From: Clostridium ganghwense
GTDB taxonomy: Bacteria > Bacillota > Clostridia > Clostridiales > Clostridiaceae
Direction of reading: 5' to 3'
NCBI RefSeq assembly: GCF_026735165.1
Contig: NZ_JAPQES010000001.1
Location: 1,054,001-1,118,000 of the forward strand
DNA: 64,000 bases
Numbering within the stretch: position 1 is the stretch's first letter; each line of letters begins with the position of its first letter. The translations under genes were made by a program, and so were the position numbers. Below are positions 43,485 through 53,346 of this stretch, piece after piece. Under the pieces are notes generated by a model. The model saw only the letters and a list, made by a program, of their open reading frames with translations. It had not been told where the DNA came from and made no database searches.

Positions 43485-44978
43485 TTAATTTTCCTGAATT
43501 TTTAAATATACCATATCAAATTCTTGTTTAATTTCCTCACTTGGTTCTTTAGTTAGCAAACTAACAATAACAATCACAATTACAGAACATATAAAACCTG
43601 GAACAATTTCATAAAGATCAAAAATTCCCCCTGATAATGATTTCCATACTATAACTGTTATTCCTCCAGTAATCATTCCTGCTAAAGCACCACTTTTGTT
43701 CATTCGTTTCCAGAATAATGATAAGATAATTGTAGGGCCAAAAGTAGCTCCAAAGCCAGCCCATGCATAAGATACAATATTTAATATTGAACTATTCTCA
43801 TCCAATGCTAAATAATATGCTATTATTGCTACAATAGCAACAGCTATACGACTTACCCATACTAATTCTTTTTCACTAGCATTTTTTCTAAATAAAACCT
43901 TATAAAAATCCTCTGTAAGGGATGATGCTGTAACAAGAAGTTGAGAATCTGCTGTACTCATTACCGCTGCTAATACTGCAGCCATTAAAATTCCCCCAAT
44001 AACAGGATTAAACATTTTACTTACCATTATTAAAAATACTTTTTCACTATCGTTCCCTATTAATGGTGTTTTAAGATATACAAGTCCTACCATTCCAATT
44101 ATCACTGCTGCAGCTAATGAGAAAGCAACCCATATCATTGCAATCATTCTTGCCTTTTTTACTTCCTTTGCTGATTTTATAGCCATGAAACGAACTAATA
44201 TATGAGGTTGTCCAAAATAACCTATTCCCCAAGCTAAAGAAGATATAGTACCTATTAATGACAGAGAAATTCCCTTTGTATCCACAAAAGGATTTAAAAG
44301 ATTAGGATTTATACTTTTAACAGCATTTACAGTTTCATTAATTCCACCTAAACTCTTTATTCCTATTATAGGAACCATTACAACAGCAGCAAACATCATT
44401 ATTCCTTGAAAAAAATCGGTCCAACATACAGCCATAAAACCTCCAAGAAATGTATATGCAACAATAACAATTGCTCCTATTGTTAATGCTTTTATATACG
44501 ATATTCCAAAAACTGTACTGAATAATTTTCCTCCAGCTACAAAACCAGATGATGTATAAAATAAAAAGAATATCAAAATGAAAACTGCAGAAATTATTCT
44601 TAAAATCTTTGAATTATCTTTAAACCTATTTTCAAAGTAATCTGGTAGTGTAAGGGAATCTCCTGAAGTTTGAGTATAAACTCTCAAACGTTTAGCTATT
44701 ACTTTCCAATTTAGATATGTACCCACTGCAAGTCCTATGGCAATCCATATTGAATCCATTCCTGTCAAATAAGCAGCACCTGGAAGTCCCATAAGCAGCC
44801 ATCCACTCATGTCTGAGGCTTGAGCACTCAGTGAAGTTACCCATCCACTTAACTGCCTTCCTCCAAGAACATAATCGGATAAATTCTTAGTTCTAAAATA
44901 AAATACTAATCCAATTGCCATCATAGCAAGTAAATAAATTATAAACATTAAAATAATTATAAAATTAACTTTAACCAA
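43485..44978 (-). CDS. putP: Sodium/proline symporter (PutP type)
   Basis: 497 residues, about 13 membrane helices, sodium/solute symporter family. Blocks: YVLGGRQLSGWVTSLSAQASDMSGWLLMGLPGA, the PutP start; GGFMAVCWTDFFQG; SSLAWGIGYFGQPHILVRFMA; MAAVLAAVMSTADSQLL. These match PutP closely, so proline is the likely solute, imported with sodium. The start is TTG at 44978, with GGAGGAAGAG at good distance. Proline is a Stickland acceptor in clostridia, which would explain the importer. Confidence 0.87.
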   Translation of the reverse strand: MVKVNFIIILMFIIYLLAMMAIGLVFYFRTKNLSDYVLGGRQLSGWVTSLSAQASDMSGWLLMGLPGAAYLTGMDSIWIAIGLAVGTYLNWKVIAKRLRVYTQTSGDSLTLPDYFENRFKDNSKILRIISAVFILIFFLFYTSSGFVAGGKLFSTVFGISYIKALTIGAIVIVAYTFLGGFMAVCWTDFFQGIMMFAAVVMVPIIGIKSLGGINETVNAVKSINPNLLNPFVDTKGISLSLIGTISSLAWGIGYFGQPHILVRFMAIKSAKEVKKARMIAMIWVAFSLAAAVIIGMVGLVYLKTPLIGNDSEKVFLIMVSKMFNPVIGGILMAAVLAAVMSTADSQLLVTASSLTEDFYKVLFRKNASEKELVWVSRIAVAIVAIIAYYLALDENSSILNIVSYAWAGFGATFGPTIILSLFWKRMNKSGALAGMITGGITVIVWKSLSGGIFDLYEIVPGFICSVIVIVIVSLLTKEPSEEIKQEFDMVYLKIQEN

Positions 44979-45287
44979 CTATTCTCTTCCTCCATCTTTT
45001 AATTATTAATTAACCTATTCAAAACTTTGCTTATGTAAAAAATAAAAAACTACTTTCAATAGTTTTTTACTTTATCACATTAAACTATGCAATAATTATA
45101 ATCAAATCCTGCATTTTTGTCAATAAGTGCTATGATACATAGTATAAAAAATAATAGTTATCAAACATATATTTATTATAGATTATAGAACTTACGAATG
45201 ATTATTTTTCAAAAAATTCATTTATTTATTTCATTTAAAAGAATAAAGACTTAAAACCCTTAAGTTTTAAGCCCTCATTCTTTTAAA
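44979..45287. other. Intergenic region with two hairpins
   Basis: AAAAAACTA/TAGTTTTTT (45044-45068) sits in the symporter leader. CTTAAAAC/GTTTTAAG inside AAAAGAAT/ATTCTTTT (45237-45284) follows the aminopeptidase gene and is its terminator. No gene is seen. Confidence 0.55.
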
Positions 45288-46535
45288 TTATTTATTTTTA
45301 TTCATAAACTCTTCAATTTCTTCAACAGTTTTAATTATATTCTTTGAAAGATTTTCACATCCATCTTCAGTTACTAAAAGATCATCTTCTATTCTAATTC
45401 CAATCTCCTCTTCTGGAATATATAATCCTGGTTCATTTGTAAAAACCATACCAGGTTTAAGAATGTCTCCTCTATCCCCAACATCATGAGTATCTAATCC
45501 TAAATAGTGGCTTACTCCATGGAAATAGTATTTTGAAAGCTCTTTATCTTCTTTTATAAGTCCAAGTTCTTTACATCCTTCAGCTAAAACTCTTTTTGCT
45601 ATTTCATTAAGTTCTGCAAAAGGTACTCCTGGTTTTACCGCTTTCATAACTTCTTCATTAGCTTTTAATACTGCATTATAAACTTGTTTTTGTCTTCCTG
45701 TAAATTTACCTGATACAGGGAATGTTCTGGTTATATCTCCATTATAGTAATTACATTGAGCCCCTAAGTCAAATAAAATCAAATCATTCTCCATACATTT
45801 TCCATCATTTTCAGAGTAATGTAGTATTGTACCATTCTTTCCTGCAGCAGCTATAGTTTTAAAAGCTTTATCTTTTACTCCTTCTGATGTAAGAACATAA
45901 TCAAAATATGCTTCTACCTCGTATTCCATCATTCCAGGCTTTGCATTTTTCATCATTTTTTCAATTCCACGTTTTGTGATACCAATGGCTTTTCTTATCT
46001 CTTCTATTTCTTCTTCTTGTTTAATAGTTCTAAGCTCACTTATGTAATGGTAAATATTTTTTATATTTAAATATGGATATTTGTCTCTAGCATTTTTTGC
46101 AAAGCTTTGTGCCTCTGTCATAGGGAGATTCCATTCTTGTCTTTCAAGATCCAGATATACTTTATCATAATTAAATCTCGAAAACATAGAACTAAGAGAA
46201 TTATAAAAATTCTTAGTATAATCTATAGATATTACACCTGAAGCCTCCTGTGCTTCCTCTGTTGTCATCTTTTCTCCAATCCATCTAGCCATTACCGGAT
46301 CTGATTCTTCTATAAATAGAGTTTCTTGCACATTACCATTTCTTTTAGTCATCATTAGTATAATATTTTCTCTGTTTATACCTGTTAAATAATAAAAATT
46401 TCTGTTAGGTGTAAACGGATATGTTTCGTCAGCAGATTTGTATGGTGCTGTACCTGCAAATAATATTACTATAGAATCATTTTCAATCTTGCTCATTAAT
46501 TTTTCTCTATTTTTAATGTAAAATTCCTTTTTCAT
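45288..46535 (-). CDS. pepP: Xaa-Pro aminopeptidase (aminopeptidase P)
   Basis: 415 residues from the ATG at 46535, 6 bases after GGAGGCG. The frame's TTG start is inside that site. The N-terminal domain is followed by the pita-bread metalloprotease fold. Metal ligands: Asp in ILFDLGAQCNYY and GDITRTFP, His in YFHGVSHYLGLDTHD, Glu in FTNEPGLYI and IRIEDDLLV. It removes N-terminal residues before proline using two Mn ions. It lies next to a proline importer, and both may serve proline use. Confidence 0.93.
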   Translation of the reverse strand: MKKEFYIKNREKLMSKIENDSIVILFAGTAPYKSADETYPFTPNRNFYYLTGINRENIILMMTKRNGNVQETLFIEESDPVMARWIGEKMTTEEAQEASGVISIDYTKNFYNSLSSMFSRFNYDKVYLDLERQEWNLPMTEAQSFAKNARDKYPYLNIKNIYHYISELRTIKQEEEIEEIRKAIGITKRGIEKMMKNAKPGMMEYEVEAYFDYVLTSEGVKDKAFKTIAAAGKNGTILHYSENDGKCMENDLILFDLGAQCNYYNGDITRTFPVSGKFTGRQKQVYNAVLKANEEVMKAVKPGVPFAELNEIAKRVLAEGCKELGLIKEDKELSKYYFHGVSHYLGLDTHDVGDRGDILKPGMVFTNEPGLYIPEEEIGIRIEDDLLVTEDGCENLSKNIIKTVEEIEEFMNKNK

Positions 46536-46617
46536 AAGTATCGCCTCCAATACTTATTTTACATCATAAGAATAATAAAAAAAACCTTATCGTCAATAAT
46601 ACAACTAAAGATTTTAC

Positions 46618-47031
46618 CTAATTATTGGTTAATAAATTAATTTCACTTAACTTATCATGGAGTTTTTCAAATAAAATTCCCACAACAAACCATACTGGAG
46701 TATAATCTAATCTTATTAATCCATAAATAGAAAATGGACTTCCACTATAATCCCATGGAGTTATTCCTAATATATACTTAAGTAATCCTCCGCTAATAAA
46801 TTCTGTAAAAAATATTAATAGAGTATACACACCTCCTCTTGCTATAATTGATAGGTGTCTAATTCTGTTATGAACAAACTCAAGGAAAACCGCTAGTCCA
46901 TATATTGGCAGCATCCAAATAGATGTATATCCTACCATATTTATGTCTCCATTAATCAAAGCCCAAAATCCATTCCAAAATACCTCCATACATAATCCAC
47001 TAAGTCCATATATAATAAATCTTTTTCCCAT
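46618..47031 (-). CDS. Putative ABC-transporter type IV membrane protein
   Basis: 137 residues, four membrane helices. GLSGLCMEVFWNGFWALI at the start, FFTEFISGGLLKYILGITPWDYS and GLIRLDYTPVWFVVGILFEKL match the PF06541-like 'putative ABC-transporter type IV' family (WDYS-PF--GLI-L-Y-P-W). The function is unknown. It stands alone, with no ATPase gene next to it. Confidence 0.75.
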   Translation of the reverse strand: MGKRFIIYGLSGLCMEVFWNGFWALINGDINMVGYTSIWMLPIYGLAVFLEFVHNRIRHLSIIARGGVYTLLIFFTEFISGGLLKYILGITPWDYSGSPFSIYGLIRLDYTPVWFVVGILFEKLHDKLSEINLLTNN

Positions 47032-47199
47032 ACTTATATACTTTGCATTTAACTATTAATTATTCTTTATATCAACTTTCTAAATTTAATTTTCTGATTA
47101 AGTGATAGTTAGTTTAAAATTTTATAATTCCCTATAGAATAAAAAAAGTGCATATACTCAATATAATTAAGTACATACACTTTATAATCTATAAATACA

Positions 47200-47227
47200 A
47201 AAGTGATATTCTTTTGAATATCACTTT
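47200..47227 (-). terminator. Terminator after the cold-shock gene
   Basis: AAAGTGATATTC (47200-47211) pairs with GAATATCACTTT (47216-47227). A second small hairpin, ATTATCTG/CAGATAAT, precedes it near 47237-47256. Confidence 0.7.
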
Positions 47228-47268
47228 CTTTAAAATTATCTGTATCACAGATAATCTATTAGTGTCAA

Positions 47269-47469
47269 TTATAGTCTATTAACGTTAGCAGCTTGAGGTC
47301 CTCTAGCACCTTCAGTTACTTCGAATTCAACTTTTTGACCTTCTTCTAAAGTTTTGAATCCTTCTGTTTGGATAGCTGAGAAATGTACGAAAACGTCATC
47401 TTCTCCTTCTACAGATATAAATCCAAATCCTTTTTCTGCATTAAACCATTTTACTGTTCCTATTTTCAT
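47269..47469 (-). CDS. Cold-shock protein (CspA/CspB type)
   Basis: 66 residues, one full cold-shock domain: [19 protein letters not shown] (RNP1), [10 protein letters not shown] (RNP2), [20 protein letters not shown]. It binds single-stranded RNA and DNA and prevents RNA structure. The ribosome site is AGGAGG. The 270 bases before it hold no gene on this strand, only a long leader typical of csp genes. Confidence 0.95.
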   Translation of the reverse strand: MKIGTVKWFNAEKGFGFISVEGEDDVFVHFSAIQTEGFKTLEEGQKVEFEVTEGARGPQAANVNRL

Positions 47470-47741
47470 TTAAAAATCCTCCTAAAAAAACCATTTTACT
47501 AATGTAATGAAATAATATTATCATATATATTCTCTTTTGTCAATCAATACATTATTATTAAAATATTAAATCTAATGTATTTTTAAATTCAATTATATAT
47601 AACACCTCACTTCATTACATTCATATATTTTTCATTCTTATTTTTGCCATATTTTCATTTATTATTCACAAAAATAATTTTTTTTTGAAATTTGGAATAT
47701 ACTTCTCATTTATACAAATAATAAATTCAGAGGTGATAAAA

Positions 47742-48113
47742 ATGCATTATATTGCTGTTGAAAAAGGATTAGACAATGTGACAGATTACTTGATACAACA
47801 AGGTTATAATATCGAAGAATTTTATGAAGGCATGAAAAGTAATCCAGAATACTTCAACAAATTTGATGCTGTAGTATCAAGTGACTTAGACAGAAATATA
47901 TTACAAATAACCGATGAACGTACTACGGCTTCTGGTATCAATGCAGGTATTCTTGGAACACAAGAAGGTCTTTCTTCCGTTTCAGCAATAAATACTGGTT
48001 TAGTAAATGAAAATAACATAGGTTTACAAGAAGATTTTACTTCTGTACCAATAGTATCTGCTAATGCTATGACACCAGAACAAATCCAAGAAAAAATTGA
48101 TAACTTAAAGTAA
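47742..48113 (+). CDS. YkuS/UPF0180-like protein
   Basis: 123 residues from the ATG at 47742 behind AGAGGTG. The listed frame starts earlier without a ribosome site. It opens MHYIAVEKGLDNVTDYLIQQ and ends MTPEQIQEKIDNLK. The middle has VVSSDLDRNILQITDERTTA then SGINAGIL, the YkuS pattern (VEQ-L-V-E-L-GY; VV-G-D-N; IT-AGLT-EEI), lengthened by an Asn/Gly/Ser/Thr-rich insert. YkuS-like proteins have no settled function. Confidence 0.7.
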   Translation: MHYIAVEKGLDNVTDYLIQQGYNIEEFYEGMKSNPEYFNKFDAVVSSDLDRNILQITDERTTASGINAGILGTQEGLSSVSAINTGLVNENNIGLQEDFTSVPIVSANAMTPEQIQEKIDNLK

Positions 48114-48121
48114 TCTCAAAA

Positions 48122-48163
48122 TATAAAGGGTTTAGTGTTTATTAATCACTAAACCCTTTATAT
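48122..48163 (+). terminator. Terminator after the YkuS-like gene
   Basis: TATAAAGGGTTTAGTG (48122-48137) pairs perfectly with CACTAAACCCTTTATA (48148-48163), then TTTTA. Confidence 0.85.
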
Positions 48164-48300
48164 TTTATAATTATTTTTAAATTACTAATTTATCAATAAA
48201 ATTTCACCATTTTGTTACCATTATATTTATTGGTAAGTTTATACTAAATGTAATATAATGTAATAGAAAGTAATTTAAAATTTAAAAGAAAGCTGGGATA

Positions 48301-49257
48301 ATGTTGAAACACTCAAGAAAAAAACATAAAAGAAAGTTTATTTCACTATTAATATTCTCAGTAATATTATTTTCAACTGGTTTTTTTATTGGAAATAAAC
48401 ATTTCAACAGTACAATTGTACAAGCTTCTAATAGTTCTGAAGATAGTAATGTTAATCTTGCTAAAGAAACTTCCTCAAATAATATAACTGATGAAAAAGC
48501 TGAAAATAATACACTTGTAAACACTAATACTGCTGAGAAGATTACATCAAAACCTGCTAGTACTTCCATTACACCAAATAGTAATTTAGATAATAATAAA
48601 AAAGCTTCAGCAGATAATGTACAAGCACCTAAGATTAAACCTACAGGAGATAAAGAAGTTTTTTTAACATTTGATGATGGTCCAAGTAAAAAAGTTACTC
48701 CTCAAATACTAAAAATTCTTGATAATTATAATGTAAAAGCTTCCTTTTTCTTAGTTGGTAGAAGTGCTAAAACCTATCCCGATTTAGTTAAAGAAGAAAA
48801 GGCTAAAGCACATGCTATATGTAACCATACTTATTCACACAATTATGGATATTTATATTCAAATCCTAATAATTTTATAAAAGACGTAAAAAAATGTGAG
48901 GATACCTTAGAAACAATATTAGGAACTGATAGCAACAAAATCATACGTTTTCCTGGTGGAGGCTTCTATAAAAAACGTGCTTCATATAGACAAATGGCTA
49001 CAGACAAAGGATATAAGCATATAGATTGGCATGTAGAAACTGGAGATGCTAGAGCAAATCACGTTCCTGTAGACAAACTTTTATCAAATTTAAAAGAAGA
49101 AATGAAGAATTGCTCTGAAAAAAATAAAAAACATGTAGTTGTATTAATGCATGATATCGGAACAAAACAAACGACTGCAGATGCACTTCCACAGGTTATT
49201 GAATATTTTCAATCTCAAGGATATACCTTTAAAACTCTTGAGGAATATCCATTTTAA
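48301..49257 (+). CDS. Membrane-anchored polysaccharide deacetylase
   Basis: 318 residues. Residues 13-30 (FISLLIFSVILFSTGFFI) anchor the protein. A 90-residue Asn/Ser/Thr-rich linker follows, then the NodB deacetylase domain. TFDDGPSKK (catalytic Asp-Asp) and CNHTYSHNY (metal-binding HxxxH) are present, RFPGGGFYKKR is motif 3, and HDIG supplies the last His. It deacetylates peptidoglycan or another N-acetyl glycan at the cell surface, as PgdA/PdaA-type enzymes do. Confidence 0.92.
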   Translation: MLKHSRKKHKRKFISLLIFSVILFSTGFFIGNKHFNSTIVQASNSSEDSNVNLAKETSSNNITDEKAENNTLVNTNTAEKITSKPASTSITPNSNLDNNKKASADNVQAPKIKPTGDKEVFLTFDDGPSKKVTPQILKILDNYNVKASFFLVGRSAKTYPDLVKEEKAKAHAICNHTYSHNYGYLYSNPNNFIKDVKKCEDTLETILGTDSNKIIRFPGGGFYKKRASYRQMATDKGYKHIDWHVETGDARANHVPVDKLLSNLKEEMKNCSEKNKKHVVVLMHDIGTKQTTADALPQVIEYFQSQGYTFKTLEEYPF

Positions 49258-49288
49258 GAAACAAGTCAAAATTTATGACTTGTTTCTT
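49256..49288. terminator. Bidirectional terminator, deacetylase/RNase H
   Basis: AAGAAACAAGTC (49256-49267) pairs with GACTTGTTTCTT (49277-49288). It sits between the two convergent genes and overlaps both ends. Confidence 0.8.
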
Positions 49289-50069
49289 TTTTTGCCTGTT
49301 CTCTTGCATATATATCACATAAACTATTTTCAAAATGACCACTATGCCCTTTTACCCACTGGAACTCAATATATTTATTTTCCGTAATCTTATCAAATTC
49401 TTTCCAGTATTCTATATTTTTTGCCTTTTCACCATTTGCTGTATTCCAATCATTTAGCTTCCAGTTAACAATCCATTCAGTTAATCCTTTTCTAACGTAT
49501 TGACTATCTGTTATTATTCTTATTTTTTTTACATTATTTAAAACCTTTAAGCCTTTTATGGCAGCCATAAGTTCAATTAAACTACTACTCTTTATCTCTG
49601 TTTTTTCTGAATAAATATCATAATTTCCTTTTAAATCTTGTATAAGGACTGTATAAGCTCCTCTATTGTACTTCTCCATAAAACTTCCATCAGTATAAAT
49701 TTTGTATATTCTCTCTTCTCCATCATCTACTACAAAACTATCATTTTGTCCATTTCGCTTATCTAAAACAACTATTTTACTTCTATCATTAAATGCTGCT
49801 ACATCTTTCTCATCTCTAAGCACTATTTTTACTTTGAAACCTACAAAAAATGTATCTTTCCTTTTATTATGAAGTATCTTTCTAAGCTGATATTCATTTT
49901 GTTTCAAATATTCACCTACCCTATCCTGATTCAAAAACTCTAATTTTTTTTCATCAGGATTAAAAGATATATCTGTATAATTTTCTTCTTTATTGTCTGT
50001 TGTTATTCTTATTTTAAAATAGCCATTTACCTCTTCTATAATTTCCATTAAAAATATAAACATTTTCAT
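49266..50069 (-). CDS. Ribonuclease H family protein
   Basis: 267 residues. The C-terminal RNase HI domain has KIYTDGSF with Asp127, SSLIELMAAIKGL with Glu166, IITDSQYV with Asp188, VKGHSGH with His242 and CDIYAREQA with Asp252, a full set of catalytic residues. It cleaves RNA in RNA-DNA hybrids. The N-terminal 120 residues are an extra domain (GYFKIRITTDNKEE) without the hybrid-binding pattern I know. Start ATG 50069 behind AGAGG. Confidence 0.88.
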   Translation of the reverse strand: MKMFIFLMEIIEEVNGYFKIRITTDNKEENYTDISFNPDEKKLEFLNQDRVGEYLKQNEYQLRKILHNKRKDTFFVGFKVKIVLRDEKDVAAFNDRSKIVVLDKRNGQNDSFVVDDGEERIYKIYTDGSFMEKYNRGAYTVLIQDLKGNYDIYSEKTEIKSSSLIELMAAIKGLKVLNNVKKIRIITDSQYVRKGLTEWIVNWKLNDWNTANGEKAKNIEYWKEFDKITENKYIEFQWVKGHSGHFENSLCDIYAREQAKKETSHKF

Positions 50070-50160
50070 ACCATAACCTCTTATATAATATATTTGTATA
50101 TTAATTCATTATGTACTACATATATATTCTTTTCAAGTATTTGAATGTTATAAATAAAAA

Positions 50161-50189
50161 TAACTCTTTCCTTCTCTAGAAAAGAGTTA
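50161..50189 (-). terminator. Terminator after the DUF3298 gene
   Basis: TAACTCTTT (50161-50169) pairs with AAAGAGTTA (50181-50189); T-rich on the minus-strand 3' side. Confidence 0.65.
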
Positions 50190-50197
50190 TTCGTGTA

Positions 50198-51667
50198 TTA
50201 AAGTCCTAAAAATTCTGTTTTTACACTATCCTTAATTTGAGATACTGGAATTCTAAATTCAGGAATTCCTTCTACATATGATCCAATTTCATATAATCCA
50301 AAATATACTACAATTTTTCCATTTTCAATATAAAATGTTTGGTTATCTGAAATACCTTTAAAGTCTTTGTATGGTGCATCCTTATCTTCATATTTTATTC
50401 CTTCTGTTTCCATATCTTTCTTCATTTCTTGTATTTGAGCTTCTATTTGTTTTTTTATCTCTTTGTTTATAGTTTCTTTATAGTTAACCCCATGTTTAAA
50501 TAAATCTTTCAAAGCTATTTCTTTTCCTGTTTTAAGATCTATATTTGTAGTTCTTTTTTCAAAGTTTCCATGAGCACCACCTGTATATTGATAGTAATCA
50601 ACAGAAATACTTAGTAAATCATTTTCATTATAATTTACTGTATAATTTGTAGCTGCATCATATGGATGTATTTTCCATCCTTGTTTTTTTGCTTCCTTTT
50701 CCCATTCTTTAGCTTCTTTTTGTATTTCATTTTTAAAATTCGTTATATCTTTTTCAAAAGTATCATTTAACTTTTTTTGTAGTTTTGTATCTCTAATTCC
50801 TTCTATTACAGGAATTCTTAAATCTGATAAAAAAGCTTTATCTTTACTTCTTATTTTTTTTGCCTTAACCTTTATAGGGGCATATTTAACATTTATTTCT
50901 TTTTTCATACCTTTTTTAAAAGAAGAAAAAGGAATCTTAAATGGTTGAATACCTGCTGCGTATGGTGCAATTTCATATAATCCATAATATACTACGATGT
51001 TTCCATCTTCTATATAAAAAGATTGATTATTTGAAATTGTATTTACTACATCTAAAGATCCCTTAAAATACATATTTTTATTTGATTTCATATTTACTTC
51101 TATTTGTTTTTTTATCTCTTTACTGATTATTTCCTTATAATTTTCTCCTTCATAGAAGAAATCTTTTAGTGTAGCTTCATTTCCTGTATCAATATCTATA
51201 TTAAAAGTTTTTTGTACTGTATTACCATGAGCTCCGCCAGTATATTGATAATAAATAACTGAAATACTTAATAAGTTATTTTGATTATTATGGACTTTAT
51301 AATATACATTAGCAACGTATGGTCTCATTTGCCAGTCTTTATCTTCTTTTGAATATTCCAACTCTTCTTTTGCTAATTCTTCTAATTCTTCTTTAAATTC
51401 TATTATTCCCTCTTCTAACATAGCGTTTATTTTCTTTTGTATAGATTTATCCTTCATTCCATCTAATACAGGAATCTTTATATTTACATCTATTGCTTCA
51501 TTTTTATATTTAATTTCTTTAGCTTTAATATTAACAGCAGCTTTTGAATTCTCCCCCATCTTATTAACTTTAATTTCAATTGCCTTAGGATTTTCTTGTG
51601 CAAATGCATAAGATGTATTTCCTAACCCTAAAAGACCAATTAGTCCTAAGCACATTACTTTTTTCAT
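50198..51667 (-). CDS. Secreted protein with two DUF4163/DUF3298 units
   Basis: 489 residues. An N-terminal signal peptide (about 1-23, VMCLGLIGLLGLGNTSYAFA) precedes two homologous halves (about 50-255 and 265-480). Each half has INxML...ILKIPV, YxVxYNxNxLLSISVxYYQYTGGAHG and a matching end, FxIPFSSFK or FRIPVSQIK. YYQYTGGAHG is the hallmark of DUF3298, found in the RsiV anti-sigma factor and PdaC-like proteins. Here there is no membrane anchor or sigma partner. It likely acts outside the cell, perhaps on glycans. The duplication is unusual. Confidence 0.82.
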   Translation of the reverse strand: MKKVMCLGLIGLLGLGNTSYAFAQENPKAIEIKVNKMGENSKAAVNIKAKEIKYKNEAIDVNIKIPVLDGMKDKSIQKKINAMLEEGIIEFKEELEELAKEELEYSKEDKDWQMRPYVANVYYKVHNNQNNLLSISVIYYQYTGGAHGNTVQKTFNIDIDTGNEATLKDFFYEGENYKEIISKEIKKQIEVNMKSNKNMYFKGSLDVVNTISNNQSFYIEDGNIVVYYGLYEIAPYAAGIQPFKIPFSSFKKGMKKEINVKYAPIKVKAKKIRSKDKAFLSDLRIPVIEGIRDTKLQKKLNDTFEKDITNFKNEIQKEAKEWEKEAKKQGWKIHPYDAATNYTVNYNENDLLSISVDYYQYTGGAHGNFEKRTTNIDLKTGKEIALKDLFKHGVNYKETINKEIKKQIEAQIQEMKKDMETEGIKYEDKDAPYKDFKGISDNQTFYIENGKIVVYFGLYEIGSYVEGIPEFRIPVSQIKDSVKTEFLGL

Positions 51668-51984
51668 TTATAACATTCCTTTCATTTAATGTTTTATTAC
51701 CGTTGACATTTATTAGTATACTATCTTTATCTTTTAAATAGTTACAATAAAAAAACAAAATGATTACAATTTGGTAATTATTCTATTAACTATAATTGTA
51801 TACTTGTTTAAAAAATATACCAAATATTTATAATAAATTTAAATTGTGATACAATATTTTAATATGATGCAATTAAATCCATAAGTAGCTTTATACTTAA
51901 TTTAATAGATTATTGTGAAATGGATATATTAATTATTAATACATTTTATAAAAAATAATAATATTAAACTAAAGGAGAAACAAC
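51668..51984. other. Intergenic region with no gene
   Basis: About 317 AT-rich bases between divergent genes; presumably promoters of both. I see no further signal. Confidence 0.5.
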
Positions 51985-52149
51985 ATGAGCAATAAAGAAA
52001 TAAAAATAGCTTTGCTTAAAGAAGAATTAAATGAATTTAAAGAAAGCATGAAATACCAATATGGTGAAAATTATATGGATTATCCTGAAGTTACAGCACG
52101 AATAGAAGTTATAGAAAATATGATAAAGGCTGTAGAAGCATCTAATTAA
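51985..52149 (+). CDS. Small acidic protein of 54 residues
   Basis: ATG at 51985 behind AAAGGAG. It opens MSNKEIKIALLKEELNEFKE, then YQYGENYMDYPEVTARIEV, IENMIKAVEAS. It is mostly helical and acidic with a Tyr-rich turn. The size, strong ribosome site and following terminator support a real gene. I know no function. Confidence 0.65.
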   Translation: MSNKEIKIALLKEELNEFKESMKYQYGENYMDYPEVTARIEVIENMIKAVEASN

Positions 52150-52177
52150 TTAATTTATACTAACTCCAAATACAATT

Positions 52178-52217
52178 AAAGAATAGCTATTTTCTTATTT
52201 AGAAAAAGCTATTCTTT
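52178..52217 (+). terminator. Terminator after the 54-residue protein gene
   Basis: AAAGAATAGCT (52178-52188) pairs with AGCTATTCTTT (52207-52217), then TTTATTTT. Confidence 0.8.
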
Positions 52218-52308
52218 TTATTTTAGATGTAACACTTCTGTAAACTATGTTCTATAACTTATTTGTATAATTATGATATACACTAGCTATATATTGGAGG
52301 TATAAAAG

Positions 52309-53301
52309 ATGAAACGCAAACTTTTTATAGGAGTATGTATAATGATGCTTCTTACATCTTGCGGTAAAAGTCAAAATATATGTGGAAGTGATATTAAAAA
52401 TGAACACTCTGCTTCAGATATAGGTTCAATTAAATCTTCGGAACTTTTAAAAGATATAAAATCTTCTAAAGAACAGGAAGATATAATGAATGAATTTAAT
52501 AAGCTCATTAATAATAAAGATATATCAGAAAAGATAATTATTAACTTTGTTGATTCTAATATTAAAGGTCTTTCTAAGGATAAGGCTTCAAAATTAGTTT
52601 TAGGAATAGAACAAGTGCAGCAGAAAAATTATGAAAAAAGAATTCAAAGCGCTTTTACAGGTGATATTCAAACAAAAATAGCTAAAGATTTCATGGATAA
52701 AAAAAGCATTACTGTTTTAGATAATATAAAAAATTTAGATAATGTAAAAGATATTGAGTTAAAAAAATACTTATCCGAAATTCTTGAATGCGGTTATAAA
52801 ATTATAACTACAGAAGGGCAATACTATCCTATACAAAATTATGAGTATCTAAAAAAATATAATGGCTATGTTACGGATGACATTAAAGAATATATAGAGA
52901 TAGCAGCTGTAGATTCTAACCAACCTCCAACATCAGATGCGGCTCTTATTATTTCTTGGGATGAAGTTTTTAGAAGAGCAATAAGAAGTGAAGATTTTTT
53001 AAAAAAATACCCTACTTCAATTAAATCTAAAAAAATAAAAGAAAACTATCTTTTTTATGCAGCAACATATCTATATGGTACAAATAATTCACCTGATTTT
53101 GATTATATTAACAACAAACTATCAAATAAGGTTCTAGAAAGTTATAAAAATGTATCTTCTAAATATGCTGAAAGTGATTTATCCAAAATTATAGAAGAAT
53201 ATATAGTTATTATAAAGAAAAATAACTATACGTTAACAGATGAAGTAGAAAATTATAGAAAAAATGCTTTGAATAGCTTAGAAAAACTATATAAATATTA
53301 A
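52309..53301 (+). CDS. Hypothetical lipoprotein
   Basis: 330 residues. A signal with lipobox LLTSC (Cys18) anchors the protein outside the membrane. The rest is Lys/Ser/Glu-rich and helical, with repeated acidic-basic helices (LLKDIKSSKEQEDIMNEFNK, KIIEEYIVIIKKNNY). No domain is recognised. The ribosome site GGAGG is close and clear. The gene is alone between two terminators. Confidence 0.7.
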   Translation: MKRKLFIGVCIMMLLTSCGKSQNICGSDIKNEHSASDIGSIKSSELLKDIKSSKEQEDIMNEFNKLINNKDISEKIIINFVDSNIKGLSKDKASKLVLGIEQVQQKNYEKRIQSAFTGDIQTKIAKDFMDKKSITVLDNIKNLDNVKDIELKKYLSEILECGYKIITTEGQYYPIQNYEYLKKYNGYVTDDIKEYIEIAAVDSNQPPTSDAALIISWDEVFRRAIRSEDFLKKYPTSIKSKKIKENYLFYAATYLYGTNNSPDFDYINNKLSNKVLESYKNVSSKYAESDLSKIIEEYIVIIKKNNYTLTDEVENYRKNALNSLEKLYKY

Positions 53302-53303
53302 AT

Positions 53304-53346
53304 AAAAAATATACCGAATAATTTAAATTTATCCGGTATATTTTTT
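53304..53346. terminator. Bidirectional terminator
   Basis: AAAAAATATACCG (53304-53316) pairs with CGGTATATTTTTT (53334-53346), between the convergent lipoprotein and hydrolase genes. Confidence 0.85.
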
